From Calycina herbarum (Eukaryota > Ascomycota > Leotiomycetes > Helotiales > Pezizellaceae), in NCBI GenBank assembly GCA_001414485.1, contig LLEY01000028.1:310001-374000 (forward strand): a stretch of 64,000 bases of DNA. The letters are read 5' to 3'. Below are positions 11,866 through 22,167 of this stretch, in pieces. Every line of letters starts with the position of its first letter. Position 1 is the first letter of the stretch. Made by a program: the position numbers and the translations under genes. The notes beneath the pieces were generated by a model that saw nothing but the letters and a program-made list of their open reading frames with translations, made no database searches and was not told the DNA's origin.

Positions 11866-12104
11866 TGGACAATAAAAGCGGCAGTAAATTGGTATCTTAT
11901 TGTTCCAGCCCTCTAGAGAACTTCACAGTAATTAACCTAGAGAGTTTGGATAACCGATCTCGATTGTTCTAAATCATCTGGGTCAATATTCTAAATTGTC
12001 CCAAGTATTTAGGTTAATTACCGTGAATTACCCCAGAGAGATGGGACAACGAGAGAGGGAGGCAGGTACGAGCCTGAAGTATTTACTGCCGCTTTTATTG
12101 TCCA
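11866..12104. mobile_element. MITE-like element, 239 bp, perfect 24-bp terminal inverted repeats
   Basis: Bases 11866-11889 (TGGACAATAAAAGCGGCAG...) are the exact reverse complement of 12081-12104. The interior contains repeated blocks such as CTAAATACTTGGGACAAT on the minus strand. It lies 23 bp from the preceding element. Related partial copies occur near 24361, 26889 and 32512, so it belongs to a dispersed family. Confidence 0.7.
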
Positions 12105-12275
12105 TCACGAGGATAGAGTCCACCTGTAGCAAAGTCACTGTGTAAAACCGCACGCCACCTATTGCCTCCTTAGCTACTAAAAGAGTAAAAATTAATTTAT
12201 TCCGATCGGTAATTGTTCAGTAATAAATTATTTTACTAGACATGTCAGGGTTTGCTGGTAGGGCGTCCCAGATAC

Positions 12276-12910
12276 ACCAAAAAGTCGGAATTAACTAAAT
12301 CGCAAATCGCAAATCGCAGATCGTAAAAGTTAAGTATTTAGTAGAACTTAATAATTGTTATTTAAGCCTCTAAGCTTATTCTGTCCCTTTATAAACGCGG
12401 TAAGGGAGTATTACAATACTTCTTACTCTCTTTTACTGCTCTTTCCATTCTTCTATACATTGTGTATAAGTAAGTGTATAAAGGAGAGGGGGAGAGAGGG
12501 CGAGCTAGTAAGCAAACATTTCAGTAGAAAGTTTTTCCTAGCGTAGGTAAGGGGAGTTGAGGAAGCAAATATATTCCTCCTCTTCTCTCTTCCCCCCTCT
12601 CTTCTCTCTCTCTCTATTATTTATCTAGAAACAATAAAGAATACGATATAACAGTAAGGTAATAGTAAGGAGGCGACAGCGAGGAGGCGAGGGGTAATGT
12701 CACTACTATATATATAATACCTATTCTCCTCCCTATTCTCTAATTAGCTAGTAGCTATAGATAAGATTATTAGGTTTTAAGATAGATAGAGGGGGGAAGA
12801 GAGAGAGGAGACTTAAATTTAAAACTATTCTATTTTATACTTATAAAAAGTAACACATTGTGATTATGATTTTCTATTTACGATTTAGTCAATCCGACTT
12901 TTTAGTGCGA
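12276..12910. mobile_element. probable inverted-repeat element, about 635 bp
   Basis: The left end (12276-12320, AAAAAGTCGGAATTAACTAA) and the inverse complement of the right end (12865-12910, AAAAAGTCGGATTGACTAA) match over about 30 bases with a few differences. The interior is AT-rich with purine/pyrimidine tracts and no coding potential. A similar right end occurs at about 23425-23475. Confidence 0.45.
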
Positions 12911-13293
12911 TTGAGATGCCGTAGCTGGGATATTAGGGTTTGCGCGAAGTAAGTTGGTTAAAAAAGAAAGTAAGAGTTCAAATTTAGGTAATTATATAAT
13001 TAGCACTAAAACTTGAAATATAGGATTTTAAATCATAGCCTCTGCTTTCTGAACACTGCATTCAGCTAAATCCAAAGCTCGTTCCTATATCTCTGAAAGG
13101 TTGTTGACACTCTCCGATACTCGGCTTAGTTGAGTTGATATCCCCACCCCATCACTCGCTAACTCCTTAGGGGTAAGCTGCAGGTAAGCCGCTAGAATAT
13201 TTCTGCACATCCACTCTCGTGACTGCTCCCCCCCTTTGGGCTAGGAGGGAGAATTGTGAAGACAAGAGTTTTTATTGAAACACCACCTATTAG

Positions 13294-16095
13294 TTACATC
13301 ATCTGCATCATCTTTTTAACCACCTGAAGGCGTACTTTCAGAGCCTTTGAACTGCATTCGTGATCACCTGAACCGGTTTCCTTCTCGTTTTCGTCCAAGT
13401 CGGTTTCGACATCGCTATTAGTGTTGCTACGGCCGTAGATAGAATGGTGCCATGAACTACACTTGTTGTCACAATAAGTGCAATAGTGACAATATTGAGG
13501 TAATATTTCGAACCATGACTTCTGTGCTCCGGATGAAGGGTTTTCTGATGCGCTCTTATTTTTGGCATTGTCAAGATTCCCTCTTCTAGCAAAGAGTAAA
13601 GCCTGTTCCCAAACCCCTGAAAGGTTATTGGCTGATGCGTAGTTGGACGGTGTGAGTCCTTTGGAGTCGGTTGCTTCCGCATCACATCCTGATGTTAAAA
13701 GTATTGCGAGTTTTTCCCCCATAACACTATATATCATGTTACTGTGACGGGAATGTCTTTTCTCACATACTTTGAGGGAAAGATGTAATGCGTTTCTCTT
13801 TTCTCCATCAGTAGCATTTATATTTGCCCCATTCTCCAAGAGTGCTCGTATCCAGGGTGTATTTTCCTTCCCAAAATGTTGAGCGGAACAGAGAAGTGGA
13901 GTTTCCTGGTGCTCGTTGACAGATTCGGCGCTGCAGCCAATGGAGGTGAAATAGGTGCATACGGTGGTACATACATCTGTGATACTCTTTGGAATTATGG
14001 TGCTTTTACAAGGCATGTGCATTAAGGAATCCAATTTTCCGTTGAGGGGACGGTCGTTTTCCGGGTCTACGCCGTTGCGGATTGCGAGGTTGGAGAGCTG
14101 AATCCAGTGGTTGACGGAGGGGGAGGCTTGGAGACCCCGGATGATGTTAAAGGGGTTCCTGTCGAAAAAGCCGACCCAAATGTAACATAGTGCGCTATAA
14201 CCTGCGCTGGAGGCTGACATTAGTAGGAATGACGGGCTTCGACGAAGAAATGTACCTGTCGTTTTCCCAACTCGCCCCCGAAGCTAATAATTCTTTGATG
14301 CTTGTAACTGCACCCGCGCTTGCAGCCCACTAGATTAATTAGCTATTGACCTCAGTGGAAGGAATACTATAATGCCAGCGTACTAGAATTATTGGAGAGC
14401 CATAATCAGTCCGATCCCAGGGTGTGATGACGCGTTTTGTCAGCAGTCTTCTCAGTTCTTGAACATCGTCGTTTTGGAGGAGGTGTTCTAGAAATGTATC
14501 GTCGATAATGATGTTGAAGAGACGTATGTTTCGCGAAATTGTATTCTGTGATGCAAAACTCATTACCTTTTCGAAAGAGATATGAATTCCGTTCTTGATG
14601 ACTTGTATTGATGGAATGAAGGCGATGTATAGGCCACATATGACGTCTTCTTGTCCAGGATATCTCCATGCAGTCTCCAGTTCCATGGTTAGAAGGCCAG
14701 CACATGTTTCTTTGAGGAATAACTTGCGTTTTCTTTCCAAGTCCCTAGGTGTTGGTGTAGCAAATGGTGGGTTATGGAAAGAGTTGGGACAACTCTGTGA
14801 TGTATTGGTCGACGATTGAGGAATATGTATACAAGTTTCGGTTCTTGCTGAAGCCATATGGCATTCGCCGAGAAGAGAACTCAGCTCCGAAGAAAATATA
14901 TCCATGTCCTATTGACTCGCGGTAACATCATTTTCCGAAACCAGGGTTCTTAGCATCATGAAAATATCTGGTTTTATAAGCATGAGAGGAAGTGTAACAG
15001 CAGCAAGGTTGAAGCTTTGTATAGTTGCTTCTTGGGACATGGCGTTGTCAGAGGTGATGGCAATAGAGGCAAATTTAGTGTTAATGTCGTCAAGCTTCTT
15101 AGCGAGTAAGATTGCGGATTTCGTCTGGGAGACTGAAGACCGTCTTGAAGTCTTGTGAATCCGATCCAACTTCTGAGATATCTCCTTACTTCCACGTCGG
15201 ATTTGTATTCGAGTTTTTGTTGCACCAACTTCAATCGTTGACTGAGTTACATGTAACTGCTCCCTTTCAGACTCAAGTGCTGTTGTGGTTGCAGTTAAAT
15301 TAGTGAGAAGCGTGTCCAAGCCCTGCTGTGTTTGTGATGATGTTACATCAATAGATCTTGCCATATTCAATAATTTATCGTTGATGGAAACGTTGGCCGA
15401 GTTCAAGGTGTTTCGAGTCACAGATTGGGTCTCGCTCGCAGATTCTCGAGTAGTAGTTTGAAGTAGTTGTTGGGTCCTTGCCGAGCAAGTCTGCATGACA
15501 GTGTCGATTTTTCCGAACTGCGAATCAGCAGAAATTTTGGAGTTAGACATATCAAGTCTTATGGCTTTGACTTGGTGCCGCAAGCTAATATCACCACGTC
15601 TGTTTTCGTCAGTGAAGCACGCGTGTTTTCATTCCTAACTTACCTTCCACTTGTCGATAATGCAATCATAAGGTGGCTCTTAAGTCTCTTGATGTTGCGG
15701 AGCGGTAGCGTTACATTTCCTTCCTCAAAAACCCACTTCAGCTTCTTTGCCATACACTTAACCTTCCCATCAGTAGCTTTGATATCCATAGCATCAACGC
15801 GACCGCGCAAAGTGTTCAGCTCGAAAAGGCAGGCATTGAGAGCCTGTGTGATCTCAGGAAGGGCAAGGTTGTCGTCGATTACAAAAGGAGAACCCGAATA
15901 GCTGTCGACGTGTTGCTGAACATTGCCCAACAGATTTTCAAGTTCCTGGAGTTCCAAAACCAGTAGCTTTACGTTTTTCGATGCGTCTTTCAACTCCCCA
16001 AAGATGACGTATAGGCTTTTGGCAGTACGGGCAAGAATATCTGCAAGCCCAAACACCGTCGCTGCTCCAGAAAGTGCCGACAGAGGTTCAGTCAT
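13294..16095 (-). pseudogene. STAND-type N-terminal domain / coiled-coil / ankyrin-repeat protein with an in-frame TAG
   Basis: This resembles fungal NLR-like or STAND-related proteins of the allorecognition/cell-death type, but has no NTPase domain. The four-exon model is 16095-15644, 15599-14384, 14329-14256 and 14206-13294 (introns 15600-15643, 14330-14383, 14207-14255), giving 885 codons. Residues 1-150 (MTEPLSALSGAATVFGLADI...) match the fungal STAND N-terminal domain. Residues 151-340 are helical and Gln/Ser/Thr-rich, likely coiled coil. The C-terminal third carries ankyrin repeats (SIKELLASGASWEND; HQETPLLCSAQHFG...LLENGANINATDGEKRNALHLSL; LLTSGCDAEATDSKGLTP) and ends in a Cys/His-rich and acidic tail. 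Codon 381 (14909-14911) is TAG, between VTASQ and DMDIFSSELSSLLGE, in an otherwise continuous frame. CAG-to-TAG would fit RIP. A separate downstream gene starting 3 bases after the stop is the alternative, but is unlikely. Confidence 0.7.
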
Positions 16096-17494
16096 AACAG
16101 AAACACTGCTTCAAACAAGTTTTGTGGTACTTTGAAGTATGATATGGTAGATTATGATACTAGTTTCAAGTCTTACGGCTTGGTGGTAAAGAAGTTGAGA
16201 GAAACTTCTGCTCCATGAGGGGAAACTTCAGCTCGTGTGCCGCCCACCAATAGGTCCAACGCCAATTAACAGCCATGCATACATGTGTTACTATAACCAC
16301 GCACGCAATGCAGCGCTTACTTGTCAGCAGCCTTGTTTTCTAAGTCTTACTGTATGTTTAAGATAACGAGAGAGTGTGTGTGATGGGAATCAAAGGTGCT
16401 TTGTCATAATTCCCCAATGTACTGGACCAAGCCCAACTTTACGTCTAAGACTAAGTCTTTGTAATGACTGACTTGACGTGATTTGAGTTGAGGCTTTCTT
16501 TACTTAAATCCAAGTATATTTTGCCTAAAGCAAAAATCAATTTAATGATTCAGTTCGGAGCTATCGGCCCGGTGCCGGTACAGTTTCCCGACACTAACCG
16601 CTGCATGCCGAGATAACCGAATTTACCGCATACTTCTCGAAATTCTTCTCTATATACTAACCTTCCTCGCTTATTGTCGCGTATCTCAGTTCTTAGACGC
16701 TTTTGTTAGCCTTTTCTTTACCTCTCTATCTTCCTCTCTACTAGCCTCTCTATCTACTCTATCTCGCTCTTATCTACTAATTATATTATATTATTGTAAC
16801 GGTCAAGGCTGTCACATGACTAGCCAGGGACTCGGACCTCTGGCCAGGTCACTTAGGTAGCGGCTATTCGGCCGAGCTAGTCTTTATTCTAGTTTCATAT
16901 ACTATTCTATTCAGTATACTACGTACCCTTTATAGATAGTAGTAATACCTATTACCAGCTAAAGGAATTAAAACCTGAAGTACCAGCTATTCCATTAGTA
17001 CCAGTACTAGTTGGCTAATGAAAATTAGTTAAACAAACGTACTATTCTAAACCTCCAGGAATTTTAAGTTGAACAACTACCTCTCTTAAATAACAAACCT
17101 ACTATTCTATAACTTATAATCTCTTATACGTAATTAATTACTTTAAAAGAACACATGGCTAATTTGTTTGCCATAGTGTGGGAGTACAGAATAGTTCTCG
17201 ATTACCGAAACTAATTTAGGAGTTGTGAGGAGTATTTGGTTCCGGGTCCAGATGAATGATGGCTTCAGACGTTGGTTATGCACGACCAAGTTGGAATCTA
17301 GAAAGGGATATGTTTTACAATAAACGCGTGAAATTCTTTGTGTAGAAACAACAGCATCGCATTAATAGATAAAGGACTGGAAATAGTTTCCGATATATAT
17401 TAAAAAGGTCTCGCAGAAGATAGAAATACTCTTACGGATTTTGGCATCTAACACGCCCCACGCCTCCCATCAAAAGGTGTGCAACCCAGTTTGC
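16096..17494. other. AT-rich intergenic region
   Basis: The promoter of the ankyrin gene lies at the left end. A segment from about 16796 (TGTAACGGTCAAGGCTGTCA) resembles the start of a fungal LTR, but I could not find a matching end or second copy. No gene is recognisable. Confidence 0.4.
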
Positions 17495-17910
17495 CTATAT
17501 CGCGTATAGATGGGCTAGATGGCTCAAAGTCGAGATTCTTAGTATGATAGACTTAAGACCCCATGAACAAGCACCATCAAAATCGGCCACCAGCCTCTTC
17601 AACTCAACCCGTGTGGTATTGAGCTCACTCTCCTGTGATTTAAACTCGTGGTCGTTGTGACCTGGGGACTCAGCATGTGGGCGTGGTACAAAGGTACGTG
17701 GGGGTATCACGACCTGATCGATCATCTCTTGTTAGGACTTGGGATGATGTTCATGCAGGTGCAAGTGCTGTGTACGATGTTTCACGGCATGACCCTGCTC
17801 GGGTTGTACTCGAAAATGGTCATGAGTTTCCGCATGGTCAGGGGCCGCGAGGGGGTGAGCCCAGAGTGAGTGTTTCTGGGGCGTGAGGGTTGGCACTGCT
17901 GTGAGTGGAA
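17495..17910 (-). pseudogene. possible coding remnant of unknown family
   Basis: On the minus strand one frame is open from about 17910 down to 17495 except for a single TAA near 17735. It reads ...LWAHPLAAPDHAETHDHF... and ...IPPRTFVPRPHAESPGHNDH.... It has no intact start and is His/Pro-rich in its first half. I do not recognise a family. It lies just 3' of the DUF202 gene on the same strand. It could be a gene relic or chance. Confidence 0.25.
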
Positions 17911-17928
17911 ACCTAGAGGATGTGGTTT

Positions 17929-18621
17929 TCAGTTGCGTTGGGAGTTTGTGGCGAGGAAGAGGGCGCAGACTCCTACTATGGATATTGCTACTACCGTGAG
18001 GATCTGAAGGTAATTATTAGCTGCTGTTGTATGTAAAATAAAACTTTGGTAGAAATGAGAGAGCCTCAAGCTACCCAACCACCAAGAAAACCATGCCAGA
18101 AATTTGCAACTCACCGACTGTGTCTTCCACCCCGTCTGCACGATAGCCGCTCTCCTCGAATACTTATTAACCGTCTTCATATAATTCCCCAAGCCCACCA
18201 CCAAGCAACTAACACTCAAAAACCAAAAGACAATGCCCAAAGGCTTCGCCATTCTCAATTCCGCTTGTGAGGGTTTTGATTTTAAATGGAAGGAGACGAC
18301 TATGGCGATGGCTACGACGGCCATGTATATGCTGAGCCGCAGATAGGAGAGGAAAGTTCGTTCATTGGCACAGTGATCGCGTGCATCGCTGTCGGTGTTG
18401 TCGAAGAGGAGGGGGCCAAGGAGAGGAGGGAAGCAGAAAATGGAGGTTCGAGGAGGGCGGTTCGTATGCCTATGCAAAATAGTAGTCAGTGTTCTGATGG
18501 AGAGAGTCAGGAGATCAATCGAATTTGTTGAAGATGTATTCATGTAATACTTTTGGAAAGATAAAGTGTTGTTATCGTAATGGAACATGGATTTGCGGGG
18601 AAGGGTGGAAAACGGAAGCAT
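17929..18621 (-). CDS. DUF202 (YidH-type) small membrane protein
   Basis: This belongs to the DUF202 family of small membrane proteins, also found in vacuolar transporter chaperone partners; the biochemical role is unknown. Exons are 18621-18115 and 18003-17929 (intron 18004-18114, GTGAGT...CAG with a GCTAAT branch site), giving 193 residues. The family core SDARDHCANERTFLSYLRLS is followed by three membrane segments: about 97-115, PLGIVFWFLSVSCLVVGLG (about 125-147) and ILTVVAISIVGVCALFLA in exon 2. GNYMKTVNKYSRRAA between TM2 and TM3 is also typical. The start is uncertain. I took the first ATG (18621); the ATGs at 18588 and 18540 are possible, and a GT-AG pair could splice out 81 bases of the leader in frame. 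The intron is a multiple of three and has no stop. Confidence 0.8.
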   Translation of the reverse strand: MLPFSTLPRKSMFHYDNNTLSFQKYYMNTSSTNSIDLLTLSIRTLTTILHRHTNRPPRTSIFCFPPLLGPLLFDNTDSDARDHCANERTFLSYLRLSIYMAVVAIAIVVSFHLKSKPSQAELRMAKPLGIVFWFLSVSCLVVGLGNYMKTVNKYSRRAAIVQTGWKTQSVSCKFLAWFSWWLGSLRLSHFYQSFILHTTAANNYLQILTVVAISIVGVCALFLATNSQRN

Positions 18622-19339
18622 GCGATGGAGATAAAAATGGACTCACTGATGAACATCGACGGGGGTTGGGTGGATTGGGATGCCCCAAGGGGAATAGGTG
18701 TTGGTGATGGTCGCTTCTTCTTCATCGCCCGGTTGAAGCATTTCGAGAAATTGTGGGAGGAAGAGTTGAAATGGTGAGGAAAAGTCAATTGACCTTTGTC
18801 TTCACTGAGAGATCCAGTCCCAAGCTTTTGGTCTCACCGGTCCGGTGATCGCTGTGATATCACGAAATGCGCGAGTGGTGCATATGGGACGACAGACAGA
18901 AGTGGATTTTGGTGGGGAAGATTGAGAAAAGCAGGGATGCGTGCTGGGTAAAGTTGCCTCATCCGGAGCTGTGGCGGGACGATAGGTCAGTGATTGGCTT
19001 GACCATCTGAAGCTCTGGCAGGGATTCATGACTGACTAAATGCTTTTCATGTTCATGCTCCCTTCACTATCTCTACCTCTCTCTTCCTCTTCCTTCTCAT
19101 GATTTCTGGAAGGTGTTGGTGAGACAGTCGTGCGCTCTGATCAATTGCTGCTTTGCTGCTTTGCTGCTTTGCCGCTTTCCCGGCGTTTCCAATTGGCGTT
19201 GACTTGGTTATAGGAGATAGGAGCACAGAACTGCAAACAAGAGCTTCTATTCAAAGCTTCGCATCCACCAAAAATCCGGTTTGGCGGGGTCATTTTTATC
19301 GCCATTTCTGAAAACGCAATTGCCTGAGAGCATTTCATC
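18622..19339. other. divergent intergenic region, DUF202 gene / MATE gene
   Basis: It contains the promoters of both flanking genes. I see no other gene, repeat or RNA. Confidence 0.5.
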
Positions 19340-21423
19340 ATGTCAACACCAGCCAAAATCATTGGAGGGCGCTCTCCCAGCAACAATTCCAGAGGTCGAT
19401 CGCCCTTCAGAAACTCCTTTGTGTCCAGCTCGCCCATCGTACAAGCCTCCATCGCGCGGGATCTTGCTGAATGCTCCGATAGCGAGGCAGAAACACCAGA
19501 AGGCGGCGAAGACAGCAATTCCGAGGATGAATCGTCCGAGGCATCTACCGTGCGACCCCACGAGCGCCAACATTCTATGGCCAGCTCGTACAGACGACCG
19601 AGCTTTGTGGCTTTTGGTGGTGCGAGACCTGCCATTACACCACATCCTGCCGAACCAAGCTTCCTCACCAAGAGGGAAAGAAAGCAGTCGAGAAACGAAG
19701 AACGGAGCTTGCTGCGGGACAACCATCTTGCACCACCAAAACACCCTGTGCCACCCGAACGAAGTGTTGGGAGTAGGATATACAGATGGTTATTCAGTAC
19801 CAAACAGCGAAAGGGACAGGGAGATTCCGAAAATCCCCCGGATGCCCCAATATTTACCGCACACCCTTCCGAGACCTCACTATTATTGCCGAATGGAACA
19901 CAGGAGACATCTCGATCTCATCATGAGAGATTGAATAGACAATGGGAATCGGCTGTTGCGGCAGGAAAAATCAAGACAACATGGCAACGTGAGGCTCAAG
20001 TCATTTTGGGTTACGCAGGTCCTCTAATAATCACATTTTTACTCCAATACTCCCTCACGGTTGCTAGTATTTTTACTGTTGGTCGTTTGGGTACAATAGA
20101 ATTAGGAGCAGTCAGTCTAGCCAGTATGACAGCGAATATCACAGGATACGCCATTTATCAGGGATTAGCCACAAGCTTGGATACACTTTGCTCACAGGCA
20201 TACGGGTCGGGGAAGAAGCATCTCGTTGGATTACAGTTACAACGTATGGTATACTTCCTATGGGCTATAACCATCCCAATTGCCATATTTTGGCTTGCTG
20301 CCGAGAAACTCTTGGAGCAAATTGTCCCGGAAAAGAAATCAGCAGAACTTGCTGGGCTCTACCTCCGTGTTTTGGTGCTCGGAGCGCCTGGCTATGCTTG
20401 TTTTGAAGCGGGAAAGCGATATGTGCAATCCCAAGGTCTATTTTCTGCTACCACTTATGTTCTTCTCATTGCGGCCCCTCTTAATGCATTTATGAATTGG
20501 TTATTTGTTTGGCATTTCGGTTGGGGATTTGTCGGTGCACCAATTGCCGTCGCTGTTACGGATAATATTCTTCCCCTATTACTATTTTTATATGTCATGT
20601 TCGTTGATGGACGTCAATGTTGGAATGGCTTCACGAAGAAGGCTTTCCACAACTGGGGTAAGTCTGCTGGTCATTTTTATTAAAAACGAATTTCCTGACT
20701 TTTACTAGGTCCAATGATCAAACTTGCAATCCCAGGATTGCTAATGGTAGAAGCTGAATTCCTTGCTTTCGAAATTCTCACCCTAGCATCAAGTTACTTC
20801 TCAACCTCTCACCTCGCAGCTCAAAGCGTTCTATCAACCATAGCAGGAATAACCTTCCAAATCCCCTTCCCAATGTCCATTGCCTCCTCAACCCGAGTAG
20901 CAAATCTCATCGGCGCAACCCTCACAGATGCCGCAAGAACAAGTGCCAAAGTCGTAAGTCAACCCCCTCCGTCCTCATCTAGCACAAAAGCTAACCATAA
21001 AAACAGGCCTTCGTAATAGCCTCCGTAGTAGGAATCTTCAACGTCATCCTCCTCTCCACCCTCCGTCACCACCTCCCACAACTCTTCACCAACGACCCCC
21101 TCGTAATCTCCCTCGTTGCAAGGGTCCTGCCTATCTGCGCGGCCTTCCAGCTCTTCGATGCTCTAGCTGCTAATGCTAATGGGCTTCTGAGGGGACTGGG
21201 ACGCCAGGAAATTGGCGGGTATGTGAATTTGTTTTGCTATTATGTTATTGCTATGCCGATTAGTTTTGGGACTGCGTTTGGGCTGGGGTGGGAGTTGGAG
21301 GGGTTGTGGACGGGGGTCGCGCTTGCGCTTGGGTTGGTGGCGGGGATTGAGGCGTTGTTTTTGTATAAAACTGATTGGCAGGATGCTGTGGAGGAGGCGG
21401 AGAGGAGGAATGATGCTGGGTAA
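19340..21423 (+). CDS. MATE-family multidrug/toxin extrusion transporter
   Basis: This is a cation-coupled efflux antiporter of the MATE family, probably in the plasma or vacuolar membrane. Exons are 19340-20657, 20709-20953 and 21007-21423 (introns 20658-20708 and 20954-21006), giving 659 residues. The first 205 residues are a cytosolic, Ser/Arg-rich, disordered extension with acidic patches (EGGEDSNSEDESSEAS). The 12-helix MatE core starts near residue 215, with landmarks IIRFL-like EAQVILGYAGPLIITFLL, SVFTVGRLGTIELGAVSLA, LDTLCSQAYGSGKKHLVG and, in the second half, PGLLMVEAEFLAFEILTLAS and NANGLLRGLGRQEIGGYVN. These match fungal and yeast ERC1/YDR338C-type MATE proteins. Splice junctions restore continuous family sequence. 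A long frame on the opposite strand under the N-terminal extension is a composition shadow. Confidence 0.93.
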
Positions 21424-22143
21424 TATGGGTGTGGGTTTGAGGTTTGATTTGGAGCAGAGGGGGGTGGAAAGTATATTGTGGCTGGTGCATATATGAGGAA
21501 GGGGTGAAATTACATAGTATTCTTTACGAATTTTATGATGAGATGATGAGAAATACTCAGATTATAACTATATGGTCGATAGAAAGAGATTTTTGGTCAT
21601 TCTTGTTCCCGGGGACAAGTCTAGGAAGAGGTTTAAACAGTTATAGACTTGCTTTCTCGGTCGTCGGCGAAGAATATAAATCGCTATTTCGAGACCAACG
21701 CGTGTAATGAGGAAGGGTGGAATGAGGGAGCCTTTGTATAAGAGATGGATGATAGAGTATTGAAAGTATTGTTCAAGAAAACATTTGACGGTTTACTCTG
21801 GAGTTGGTCACAGGCTTTCCAGCCTCGCGAGGAACATCGGCCCTACGTGTAGCGACGGAGCGGGGGATTTTCGTACAGCCTAGCCCCAACCACCAGGGGT
21901 TGCAGGAATTCGTAAATCCAATGTAGCCCCCCCTCGTGCTTTCCCTTCTACAGTTGTCCTAATACTTCTAGGAGAACAAAGATAATATCAAGATAATTGT
22001 TCCAGTTGTTTAAGACAAGTACATTAATTCTCTAAGTTTTGGTCGAACAATGAGAGAAGGGATTTTACTCTTAGCCAATTACGAATTCCTGTATCCCCCT
22101 GTGTAAAGTGCTGCGACCTTGAAAGCTCCAACAGAGAAACGCC

Positions 22144-22167
22144 AAAAAAAAAAAAAAAAAAAAAAAA
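22144..22167 (+). repeat. poly(A) tract, 24 bases
   Basis: There are 24 consecutive A, followed by GGGCG. It may mark the 3' end of a retrotransposed sequence or a simple-sequence expansion. I see no recognisable reverse transcriptase or coding sequence upstream. Confidence 0.8.

Larger units (their letters stand above)
11020..13293. other. AT-rich repeat island
   Basis: No gene is recognisable. The interval holds the inverted-repeat elements listed separately (11255-11382, 11566-11842, 11866-12104, 12276-12910) plus CT/GA-rich tracts around 12560-12620 and 12780-12815. Base composition is far more AT-rich than in the neighbouring genes. Confidence 0.7.

Noticed and set aside
5882..14911. 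Stop-codon reassignment or selenocysteine-like recoding of TAG
   Set aside because: All other genes in the window end in ordinary TAA/TAG/TGA contexts, and no such recoding is known in Pezizomycotina; nonsense mutation or error is simpler.
16796..17500. Possible solo LTR beginning TGTAACGGTC
   Set aside because: No matching ACA end, internal promoter/polyadenylation pattern, second copy or target-site duplication could be found by eye.
19141..19803. 220-codon open frame on the minus strand opposite the MATE N-terminus
   Set aside because: It is a composition shadow of the Ser/Arg-rich extension; no family features and no splice context.
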